Origin: an uncultured Spirochaetaceae bacterium
GTDB lineage: Bacteria; Spirochaetota; Spirochaetia; Treponematales; Treponemataceae
Length of the DNA stretch: 10,998 nt
Direction of reading: 5' to 3'
Assembly (NCBI GenBank): GCA_902797925.1
Contig: CADBUT010000103.1
Span: 1 to 10,998 of the forward strand
Both the position numbers and the translations under genes were made by a program. The notes beneath the pieces were generated by a model. That model saw only the letters and a program-made list of their open reading frames with translations, was not told where the DNA came from and searched no databases. This document shows, piece after piece, positions 1-5,368 of this stretch (position 1 is its first letter; each line of letters begins with the position of its first letter).

Positions 1-342
1 AAAGTCAAGGATATTTTTACAAATCCAAAGACAGAGACAACCCGCGATTTTATCAAAAATATTTCGCTCAGTTCTTCTGATGCTAAAGACGGCATTGTAA
101 AGTGGACAGAAAAGAAGGGCTCGTATCTTCTTCACTTTTTGGGAAGTGCAACCGGCGAGCCTGTTTTGTGCAGAATGGCAAAAGAATTTGATGTGTGCTT
201 CAATATTCTTGCAGCCGGTATTGCGCATCTGCCTGACGAAGACGTTGGCTATATGGAAGCCGATATTTCAGGTGAAGAAGCTGCTGTCGCTAAGGCGGTT
301 GCATGGCTTTCAGAAAATAACGTTCGTGTGCAGAAAAAATAG
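1..342 (+). CDS. metN: MetN, methionine ABC importer ATPase (C-terminal 113 residues; gene starts before the window)
   Basis: This is the tail of the ATP-binding subunit of the MetNIQ importer, which drives uptake of methionine at the inner membrane. The reading frame is open from the first base to a TAG at 340-342. The fragment starts with VKDIFTNPKTETTRDFI, the conserved segment that closes the MetN nucleotide-binding domain. From about fragment residue 38 onward it matches the small ferredoxin-like NIL domain (GSYLLHFLGS, then FDVCFNILAAGIAHL). In the family this domain binds methionine and inhibits transport when the cell is replete, so this transporter is probably regulated by substrate. 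The Walker motifs lie upstream of the window. It is followed after 9 nt by metI and then metQ, the standard order. The identification rests on sequence motifs plus context and is secure. Confidence 0.93.
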   Translation, partial: KVKDIFTNPKTETTRDFIKNISLSSSDAKDGIVKWTEKKGSYLLHFLGSATGEPVLCRMAKEFDVCFNILAAGIAHLPDEDVGYMEADISGEEAAVAKAVAWLSENNVRVQKK

Positions 343-351
343 GGGGACAGG

Positions 352-1005
352 ATGCAGCAGATTTTAGTTTTAGTCGGAACTTCTACATTAGAGACACTTT
401 TGATGGTTTTTTGTTCTACATTTTTTGCGGTTTTAATCGGTTTTCCGCTCGGCGTTCTTCTGAACATTACAAATAAATACGGAATCACGCCGAAAGCCGG
501 TTTTAATCTTGTGTTGAGCCGCATTATAGATGTACTGCGCTCGTTTCCGTTTGTAATTCTGATGATTGTGCTTCTGCCGCTTACACGCCTTATTTTGGGT
601 ACGGCTGTCGGCACGCTTGCCACAATCATTCCGCTGTCTATAGCCGCCGCGCCTTTTGTAGCTAGAATTACAGAAACTGCGCTTAACGAGGTAGACCCTG
701 GTGTTGTGCAGGCAGCGCGGGCAATGGGTTCTACAAACTGGCAGATAATCTACAAGGTTTTAGTACCTGAATCTATGCCGTCTGTTGTTTCCGGCATTAC
801 ACTTACGGTCATCAATCTTGTAAGCTATTCTGCAATGGCAGGCACTTTGGGCGGCGGCGGTTTGGGCGACCTCGCAATCCGCTACGGCTACCAGAGATTC
901 CGCACAGACATAATGATTTCTGCTGTTATCGTAATTATCATTATGGTTGCGCTTATTCAGTTTACCGGAACGAAGATAACAAATAAAATGCTTTCAAAAA
1001 GGTAG
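352..1005 (+). CDS. metI: MetI, methionine ABC importer permease
   Basis: MetI is the membrane channel subunit that pairs with MetN and MetQ; two copies form the translocation path. The 217-residue length is the family's usual size. About five hydrophobic segments are visible (near residues 12-38, 57-80, 88-105, 147-165 and 187-205). SFPFVILMIVLLPLTR after the second segment's start is characteristic of MetI. The EAA coupling loop, which docks on the ATPase, spans residues 118-141 (AARAMGSTNWQIIYKVLVPE, with Gly126). LGGGGLGDLAIRYGYQRF at 166-183 is another typical MetI stretch. The ATG at 352 follows a GGGGACAGG ribosome binding site lying in the 9-nt gap after metN, so the two are co-transcribed and probably translationally coupled. 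An alternative D-methionine or short-peptide specificity cannot be excluded from sequence alone. Confidence 0.95.
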   Translation: MQQILVLVGTSTLETLLMVFCSTFFAVLIGFPLGVLLNITNKYGITPKAGFNLVLSRIIDVLRSFPFVILMIVLLPLTRLILGTAVGTLATIIPLSIAAAPFVARITETALNEVDPGVVQAARAMGSTNWQIIYKVLVPESMPSVVSGITLTVINLVSYSAMAGTLGGGGLGDLAIRYGYQRFRTDIMISAVIVIIIMVALIQFTGTKITNKMLSKR

Positions 1006-1034
1006 TTGACATAATTTTAAATAAAATGTATACC
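1006..1034 (+). promoter_or_regulatory. Sigma70-type promoter for metQ
   Basis: TTGACA (1006-1011) is a perfect -35 that begins on the base after the metI stop codon. A 17-nt spacer leads to TATACC (1029-1034, 4 of 6 matches to TATAAT). Transcription would start near 1041, giving metQ an mRNA of its own in addition to the metNIQ transcript. This fits the usual need for more binding protein than permease. Confidence 0.55.
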
Positions 1035-1050
1035 TAATTACATACTAACC

Positions 1051-1066
1051 CAGTAGGTAACTACTG
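1051..1066 (+). promoter_or_regulatory. GUAA-capped hairpin in the metI-metQ gap
   Basis: CAGTAG (1051-1056) and CTACTG (1061-1066) form a perfect 6-bp stem around GTAA. As RNA this is a GNRA tetraloop, an unusually stable cap. It lies 19 nt upstream of the metQ ribosome binding site and has no T-run, so it is not a terminator. It could stabilise the 5' end of the metQ mRNA, or be an operator just downstream of the promoter. Confidence 0.45.
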
Positions 1067-1097
1067 AAGTTGAATACAACAATATAGGAGAAAAACT

Positions 1098-1877
1098 ATG
1101 AAAAAGATTATTGCCATTGCTGCAGTTTTGCTTCTTGCAGCATCAGTATTTGCACAGAAAGTTCTTAAAGTTGGTGCAACTCCAGAACCTCATGCAGATA
1201 TTCTCAACCTGATTAAAGATGACCTCAAAGAACAGGGCATCGACCTTCAGGTTATCGAGATGACAGATTACCCGACTTTGAACGAAGTTCTCGAAGCAGG
1301 TGATATTGACGCAAACTATGACCAGCACATTCCTTACATGGAATCTTTCAATAAAGAGAAGGGTTTTCACCTTGTTAATGCCGGCGGTATTCACGTTGAG
1401 CCGTTTGCTCTTTACTCAAACAAGTTCAAGTCAATAAGCGACATCAAAAAGAAGTCAGTTATTGCAATTCCTAACGACCCGACAAACGAAGCACGTGCAC
1501 TTCTTCTTTTGCAGGAAGCAGGTCTGATCACTTTGAAAGCTGGTGTTGGAATCAATGCGACACCAATCGACATTGTAAAGAACCCGCTCAAGCTCAAGTT
1601 CAAGGAAATTGACGCTGCAACATTGCCGAGAACTCTCAACGATGTCGGCGGTGCTGTTATCAACGGCAACTACGCTCTTCCGGCAGGTTTGAGCGCAAAG
1701 AAAGACGGTCTTTTTGTTGAAGGTTCTTCTTCTCCTTATGTAAACATTATCGCTGTAAAGGCTGGTAACGAAAACAGAGAAGAAATCAAGGCTCTTGTAA
1801 AGGCTTTGCAGTCTGACAAGGTTAAGAAATACCTTTCAGAAAAATATCCGAACGGCGAAGTTGTTGCCGTATTCTAA
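1098..1877 (+). CDS. metQ: MetQ, methionine-binding protein of the ABC importer (not a lipoprotein)
   Basis: MetQ captures methionine in the periplasm and delivers it to MetNI. The 259-residue length and the motifs KVLKVGATPEPHADIL (21-36), DANYDQHIPYM, HVEPFALYSNKFKS, and ATLPRTLNDVGGAVINGNYA fit the NlpA/MetQ family. The N-terminus is a clear Sec signal peptide: MKK, a hydrophobic core at about residues 4-15, and an AxA-like site (SVFA|QK) after residue 20. There is no cysteine anywhere in the protein, so it cannot carry the lipid anchor that most MetQ proteins have; it should be a soluble periplasmic protein cut by signal peptidase I. The ATG follows AGGAG (1086-1090) by 7 nt. It sits 92 nt after metI with its own apparent promoter and ends at a strong terminator. 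Confidence 0.93.
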   Translation: MKKIIAIAAVLLLAASVFAQKVLKVGATPEPHADILNLIKDDLKEQGIDLQVIEMTDYPTLNEVLEAGDIDANYDQHIPYMESFNKEKGFHLVNAGGIHVEPFALYSNKFKSISDIKKKSVIAIPNDPTNEARALLLLQEAGLITLKAGVGINATPIDIVKNPLKLKFKEIDAATLPRTLNDVGGAVINGNYALPAGLSAKKDGLFVEGSSSPYVNIIAVKAGNENREEIKALVKALQSDKVKKYLSEKYPNGEVVAVF

Positions 1878-1917
1878 TATGGAAAACAACTGAACAATCA
1901 TTTTTTGCTTACAGAGT

Positions 1918-1953
1918 GGGGCTGTCCGATACTTTGGACAGCCTCTTTTTTTT
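1918..1953 (+). terminator. Rho-independent terminator after metQ
   Basis: GGCTGTCC (1920-1927) pairs perfectly with GGACAGCC (1936-1943) around an 8-nt loop. A G-U and a G-C pair extend the stem outward, and eight T residues (1946-1953) follow directly. It closes the metNIQ unit and insulates the DUF362 gene. Confidence 0.9.
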
Positions 1954-2059
1954 GTTTCTGGCGTTAGCTGTATCATGTGGATTGCTGTATTTCTTGAAGT
2001 TTGCTGATTAATAATATGTTATATCAATTTCTTTTTTAATTTTTCAGCTGTTCAATTTG

Positions 2060-2074
2060 GTAAAACCGTTTTAC
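2060..2074. promoter_or_regulatory. Perfect 15-bp dyad, candidate operator upstream of the DUF362 gene
   Basis: GTAAAAC-C-GTTTTAC is an exact 7-bp inverted repeat around a single base, ending 40 nt before the DUF362 start codon. The one-base centre is too short for an RNA hairpin loop unless inner pairs open, which favours a protein-binding site. A weak promoter-like pair (TTGAAG at 1994-1999, TGTTAT at 2017-2022) lies upstream, so the dyad would fall in the early transcribed region. The rest of the 237-nt gap between metQ and this gene, apart from the metQ terminator, shows nothing else I can name. Confidence 0.4.
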
Positions 2075-2092
2075 AATCTGAAACAGGAGCAA

Positions 2093-2143
2093 ATGAAAAA
2101 AACAGGAGCGCATCATGGAAAAATCAAAAGTATATTTCACTGA
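2093..2143 (+). CDS. Possible 16-codon upstream ORF overlapping the DUF362 start
   Basis: An ATG at 2093 follows AGGAG (2085-2089) and opens a 16-codon frame (MKKTGAHHGKIKSIFH) that ends at TGA 2141-2143, 28 nt inside the DUF362 gene in a different frame. The 10-nt string AAACAGGAGC occurs twice (2081-2090 and 2100-2109), once before each start codon, which looks like a local duplication of the ribosome binding site. The spacing of only 3 nt before the upstream ATG is short, so translation is uncertain. If used, it would compete with or couple to the main start. Confidence 0.25.
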   Translation: MKKTGAHHGKIKSIFH

Positions 2144-3239
2144 TTTCAGAACAAATTATAACGGCACAAGTATGCCTGAAAAACTGAAGCGGCTTTGCCG
2201 CAAAGCAGGCATTACTTCGATTGACATGCAGAATAAGTTTGTCGCAATCAAGATTCACTTTGGCGAGCTTGGCAACGTGGCGTATCTTCGCCCGAATTAT
2301 GCAAAGGCCGTAGCCGACATCGTAAAGGAATGTGGCGGCAAGCCGTTTTTGACAGACTGCAACACGCTTTACCCAGGCTCAAGAAAGAACGCACTTGATC
2401 ATTTGAGCTGCGCACAGGAAAACGGCTTCAACGAAATTACGACAGGCTGTCACGTTATTATTGCAGACGGCTTGCGCGGCACAGACGATGTGATTGTGCC
2501 TGTTGAGGGCGCGGAATATTGCAAAGAAGCTTATATCGGCCGTGCCGTTATGGATGCTGACATCGTTATTTCGCTCAACCACTTTAAGGGGCACGAAGCG
2601 ACAGGTTTTGGCGGTGCGCTCAAGAACCTCGGCATGGGCTGCGGCAGCCGCGCCGGAAAAATGCACCAGCACAATCAGGGCAAGCCTGTGGTAAACCAGG
2701 AGCTTTGCAAAAACTGCAGGCGCTGCGCAAAAGAGTGCGGCTCTGACGCAATTTCGTATGATTCAGGCAAGGCATTCATTAACCAAGACTTGTGCAAAGG
2801 CTGCGGCCGCTGCATCGGTGCATGTTCGTTTGATGCAATCTACAACCCGAACAGCAACGCGAACGAGATTCTCGGCTGCAAGATTGCCGAATACACAAAA
2901 GCTGTTGTACACGGCCGGCCGAGCTTTCATATAAGCCTTGTCTGCGACATTTCACCGAACTGCGACTGCCACGGCGAAAACGATGCGCCGATTCTGCCGG
3001 ATGTAGGCATGTTCGCGTCGTTTGACCCGGTTGCGCTTGATCAGGCTTGCGTTGACGCGTGCCTCAAATCTGAGCCGATGCCGAATTCTCAGCTTTCAGA
3101 CAACCTTGCAAAGCCGGACTGGCATCATCACCACGACCACTTCCTAGACTCAAACCCGAACATCCGCTGGAAAGAAACGCTGGAACACGCCGAAAAAATC
3201 GGCATCGGCACCCGTCAGTACGAGCTTGTAACGATGTAG
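2115..3239 (+). CDS. DUF362 protein with two [4Fe-4S] ferredoxin motifs
   Basis: A 374-residue cytoplasmic iron-sulfur protein of unknown reaction; no signal peptide or membrane segment is seen. The DUF362 region runs from about residue 43 (VAIKIHFGELGNVAYLRP), through ISLNHFKGHEATGFGGALKN (152-171), to NLGMGCGSRAGK (171-182). A bacterial-type ferredoxin insert follows: Cys198, 201, 204, 208 and Cys227, 230, 233, 237, each CxxCxxCxxxC and so able to hold one [4Fe-4S] cluster. The DUF362 part then resumes with CDISPNCDC (277-285) and FDPVALDQ (303-310), both family-typical. Near the C-terminus DWHHHHDHF (335-343) is a dense possible metal site. The ATG follows AGGAG (2104-2108) by 6 nt. It is a single-gene unit and appears more GC-rich than the diguanylate cyclase gene downstream. 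An electron-transfer role is inferred from the clusters; the substrate is unknown. Confidence 0.88.
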   Translation: MEKSKVYFTDFRTNYNGTSMPEKLKRLCRKAGITSIDMQNKFVAIKIHFGELGNVAYLRPNYAKAVADIVKECGGKPFLTDCNTLYPGSRKNALDHLSCAQENGFNEITTGCHVIIADGLRGTDDVIVPVEGAEYCKEAYIGRAVMDADIVISLNHFKGHEATGFGGALKNLGMGCGSRAGKMHQHNQGKPVVNQELCKNCRRCAKECGSDAISYDSGKAFINQDLCKGCGRCIGACSFDAIYNPNSNANEILGCKIAEYTKAVVHGRPSFHISLVCDISPNCDCHGENDAPILPDVGMFASFDPVALDQACVDACLKSEPMPNSQLSDNLAKPDWHHHHDHFLDSNPNIRWKETLEHAEKIGIGTRQYELVTM

Positions 3240-3256
3240 GTTAAACTGCAACTTTA

Positions 3257-3285
3257 TTGAACAGCGGTTTCAGTTTCTTTAATAT
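3257..3285 (+). promoter_or_regulatory. Candidate promoter for the GNAT gene
   Basis: TTGAAC (3257-3262), a 17-nt spacer and TAATAT (3280-3285) each match 4 of 6 consensus bases. Transcription would start near 3292, about 10 nt before the AAGGAG ribosome binding site. The same 74-nt gap also holds an imperfect hairpin (AAACTG 3243-3248 with CAGTTT 3271-3276) that could weakly terminate the DUF362 transcript. Confidence 0.35.
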
Positions 3286-3313
3286 GCGTGTATTACTTAT
3301 TTAAGGAGATTCT

Positions 3314-3865
3314 ATGCTCGTAGAACCGAAAACCGTGACGCTCAAAGACGGAAGAAAATGCACTTTGAGAAATGCAACTGCAGAAGATGCAGAGCAGATG
3401 CTTGATTACCTTTACAAGACTTCAGAAGACACTGAATTTGTCTTGCGCTACCCTGATGAAGTGAATTACACGCTTGAACAAGAGAAGCAGATTCTGACAG
3501 ACTGCCTTAATCAGCAGGGCAGAATCATGATGGTTGCTGACGTTGAAGGCAAAATTGCCGGAAACTGTGACTTGAGCCCGAAAGGGTTTAAACGCAAAAT
3601 GCTGCACCGCGCTTCTGTTGCGATTGCGCTGACAAAGGAATTCTGGAACAACGGTATCGGCTCTGCACTTATGGGCTATATTCTTGAGCAGGCGGATAAA
3701 ATCGGCTACGAGCAGACGGAGCTTGAAGTTGTAAGCTGCAACGAGCGCGCAATTGCACTTTATAAGAAGATGGGCTTTGAAAAGACAGGCCAGAACCTTC
3801 ATGCGCTCAAGCTTGACAACGGTACATATTACGACGAAGACATAATGATTCGTTTCAAGAAATAG
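3314..3865 (+). CDS. GNAT-family N-acetyltransferase
   Basis: This enzyme should transfer an acetyl (or related acyl) group from CoA to an amine. The 183-residue single-domain protein has the GNAT pattern: a strand-forming start (TVTLKDGRKCTLRNATAEDAE, residues 8-28), the central strand IMMVADVEGKIAGNCDL (71-87), the acyl-CoA pyrophosphate loop EFWNNGIGSALM (109-120, matching [QR]xxGx[GA] with Asn at the first position), and motif B NERAIALYKKMGFEKTG (143-159). Those parts support activity, but the acceptor cannot be read from sequence. HALKLDNGTYYDEDIMIRF at the end is common in GNATs annotated only as acetyltransferases of small molecules or ribosomal-protein-like targets. AAGGAG ends 8 nt before the ATG at 3314. 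It seems to be a single-gene unit with a candidate promoter before it and a strong terminator after. Confidence 0.9.
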   Translation: MLVEPKTVTLKDGRKCTLRNATAEDAEQMLDYLYKTSEDTEFVLRYPDEVNYTLEQEKQILTDCLNQQGRIMMVADVEGKIAGNCDLSPKGFKRKMLHRASVAIALTKEFWNNGIGSALMGYILEQADKIGYEQTELEVVSCNERAIALYKKMGFEKTGQNLHALKLDNGTYYDEDIMIRFKK

Positions 3866-3899
3866 CTTGAATTTGAGCAGAGAGCTAGCCAATAAGTGT

Positions 3900-3940
3900 A
3901 TATTGTCATTCCAAACTTGGTTCGGAATGACAATATTTTT
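3900..3940 (+). terminator. Perfect 13-bp hairpin: terminator and possible dispersed palindromic repeat
   Basis: ATATTGTCATTCC (3900-3912) pairs perfectly with GGAATGACAATAT (3924-3936) around an 11-nt loop, and T residues run to 3940. It therefore can terminate the GNAT transcript. On the other strand there is no T-run. The core TTGTCATTCC...GGAATGACAA resembles the short palindromic repeats scattered between genes in many bacterial genomes, so it may be one copy of a family; that cannot be judged from one window. Confidence 0.7.
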
Positions 3941-4006
3941 AGACGAGCCCTTTTTTAAGTGTTCCGTAACAGGCATGAAAAAAATCACTTGACTGAAGAA
4001 AAAAAG

Positions 4007-4035
4007 TTGAAAACTTTGCAAGCAGGTGTAATAAT
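4007..4035 (+). promoter_or_regulatory. Extended -10 promoter abutting the diguanylate cyclase start
   Basis: TTGAAA (4007-4012, 5 of 6), a 17-nt spacer ending in TGT (extended -10), then AATAAT (4030-4035, 5 of 6). The predicted transcription start is about 4042, one base before the ATG at 4043. If used as drawn, the mRNA is leaderless or nearly so. Confidence 0.4.
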
Positions 4036-4042
4036 AGTGAAT

Positions 4043-5332
4043 ATGAACAGCTATACAAAGGAATATGTTTCAGATTTACTATTCACAGAGATTGACGCGA
4101 TACTTATTGTTGATGCTAAGAATGACAGTTACCGCACAATAAAAAAAGAAGGTCTTTTTGAAAATTTTTTAGAATCTGAAGGCAATTATAAAAATCTTGC
4201 TGAAAAACTGTGGTTTCATTTTAACGATAGCGAAAACAAGATTGCTGACGATTATCATGTCTTTATTCCGATGATCGGTCAATTTAAAGGAAAGTATGTT
4301 GACCGGATAAAGCTGTCTTTTGAAGATAAAATCCATCTGATTCAGATTTCAATTTATCCTCTTGATGAAGACGGAAATAATTACATGTTCATCCTTGATG
4401 AGCTTGATAACAGCGAATATCTCCGTGAAATCTTTACAGACAGAAAGATTGACACAATTCAAAGCACATTCCTTTTTTCTATGTATGTGGATCTCATTAA
4501 AGATATTGCATACAGTATCAATGTAACTGAAATTTCAAGTAACCCGCAAAATTATGACGTCAAATATACAACATGGCGCATGATGATTGTGAACATGATT
4601 TGGCCTGAAGACCAGAAGCTGTTCCTTGAGCGCACCGACCCTGAATATCTTAAGAAAAATCTTGTGCCGGGCAGAACAACCTCTTTTGACTGCCAGATGA
4701 AAAACCTGAAAGGTGTGTTTATCTGGGTCAAGCTGATTTTCAGCCGCGCAAACACAACTAACGAAGATGATTTCAGATTCGTATTTATGGTTCAGAATAT
4801 TCATGAAAATTCAATCAAGCTTTTTGATACATTGAAGAAATACGAGGAACTTGCTTCAAAAGACGCCCTTACTTCAATTTTCAATCACGGAAGAATTGAA
4901 ACTGAAATAAATAACTCAATTGAATTGTTCAATTCAACCGGCAAGTCAGTTTCTTATATGATGATTGATATTGATTATTTCAAGACTGTGAATGACCGTT
5001 TCGGACATTCTACCGGCGATATTGTTCTCAAGCAGTTTGTCGATGCAATTGTCAGCCTTATAAAAGATTATGATATTAAAATCGGCCGGTGGGGCGGCGA
5101 AGAATTTGTCTGCGTCTGCTATGACATGAACATGGAAAAGACTAAATTTCTTGCAAAGCTTCTGAAAGATTTGATTGCCAGCGAAGATTTTGAAAAAGTC
5201 GGAAATCTTACATGCAGCATCGGTCTTACAGAACTGAAGAAAGGTGACACCACAAGCATCGTCTTTGACCGTGTAGATCAGGCGATGTATGAAGCTAAAC
5301 AAAGCGGCCGAAACTGCATAATCATCAAATAA
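4043..5332 (+). CDS. Diguanylate cyclase with two PAS-like sensor domains and a GGDEF domain
   Basis: It should make cyclic di-GMP from two GTP in the cytoplasm; no membrane segment is visible. Numbered from the ATG at 4043 (429 residues): two degenerate PAS-like regions at about 12-125 (AILIVDAKNDSYRTI) and 140-255 (FIWVKLIFSR, FRFVFMVQNIHENS), a short helical linker, then GGDEF from about 270. Catalytic features are intact: DALTSIFN (274-281), MIDIDYFK with Asp309, NDRFGHSTGD, and GGEEF at 351-355. The inhibitory RxxD site expected nine residues before GGEEF is replaced by DYDI, so product inhibition is probably absent. The start is uncertain: the frame is open from a GTG at 3959, and a GTG at 4037 has AGGTG 8 nt before it. 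I prefer 4043 because the upstream part overlaps a promoter and follows a terminator. The sensed signal is unknown. Confidence 0.88.
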   Translation: MNSYTKEYVSDLLFTEIDAILIVDAKNDSYRTIKKEGLFENFLESEGNYKNLAEKLWFHFNDSENKIADDYHVFIPMIGQFKGKYVDRIKLSFEDKIHLIQISIYPLDEDGNNYMFILDELDNSEYLREIFTDRKIDTIQSTFLFSMYVDLIKDIAYSINVTEISSNPQNYDVKYTTWRMMIVNMIWPEDQKLFLERTDPEYLKKNLVPGRTTSFDCQMKNLKGVFIWVKLIFSRANTTNEDDFRFVFMVQNIHENSIKLFDTLKKYEELASKDALTSIFNHGRIETEINNSIELFNSTGKSVSYMMIDIDYFKTVNDRFGHSTGDIVLKQFVDAIVSLIKDYDIKIGRWGGEEFVCVCYDMNMEKTKFLAKLLKDLIASEDFEKVGNLTCSIGLTELKKGDTTSIVFDRVDQAMYEAKQSGRNCIIIK

Positions 5333-5368
5333 TTGCGTTTCTGTCTTCTGCCATACAGTCTGCTTTTA

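Noticed and set aside
249..629. 126-codon minus-strand frame across the end of metN and the start of metI
   Set aside because: Both sense frames are clearly recognisable transporter genes; this is an antisense shadow with no ribosome binding site.
1041..1097. SAM or other methionine riboswitch before metQ
   Set aside because: The leader is about 57 nt, too short for a known SAM aptamer, and shows only one small GUAA hairpin with none of the conserved SAM-I or SAM-II elements.
2679..2849. Separate ferredoxin gene within the DUF362 gene
   Set aside because: The two cysteine motifs are in frame inside an uninterrupted DUF362 protein, with family-typical sequence on both sides; ferredoxin inserts at this place are known in the family.
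3243..3276. Terminator after the DUF362 gene
   Set aside because: AAACTG/CAGTTT with an inner AAC/GTT makes an imperfect AT-rich stem with a 14-nt loop and only three T residues after it; it also overlaps the candidate GNAT promoter.
3422..4021. 199-codon open frame on the minus strand across the GNAT gene and the hairpin
   Set aside because: It is antisense to a well-supported GNAT gene, has a composition unlike real proteins here, and its VIPNQVWND part is just a translation of the palindromic repeat.
3959..4042. N-terminal extension of the diguanylate cyclase from a GTG at 3959 or 4037
   Set aside because: The 3959 start has no ribosome binding site and directly follows a terminator T-run; the segment reads as basic low-value residues and overlaps a good promoter. 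The 4037 GTG has AGGTG at usable distance but lies upstream of the predicted transcript start. It remains possible, so it is noted in the gene entry.
5333..5368. Bidirectional terminator in the convergent gap between the diguanylate cyclase and glycerate kinase
   Set aside because: Only a 4-bp CTGT/ACAG stem (5341-5344, 5355-5358) with a 10-nt loop is present and no real T-run on either strand.
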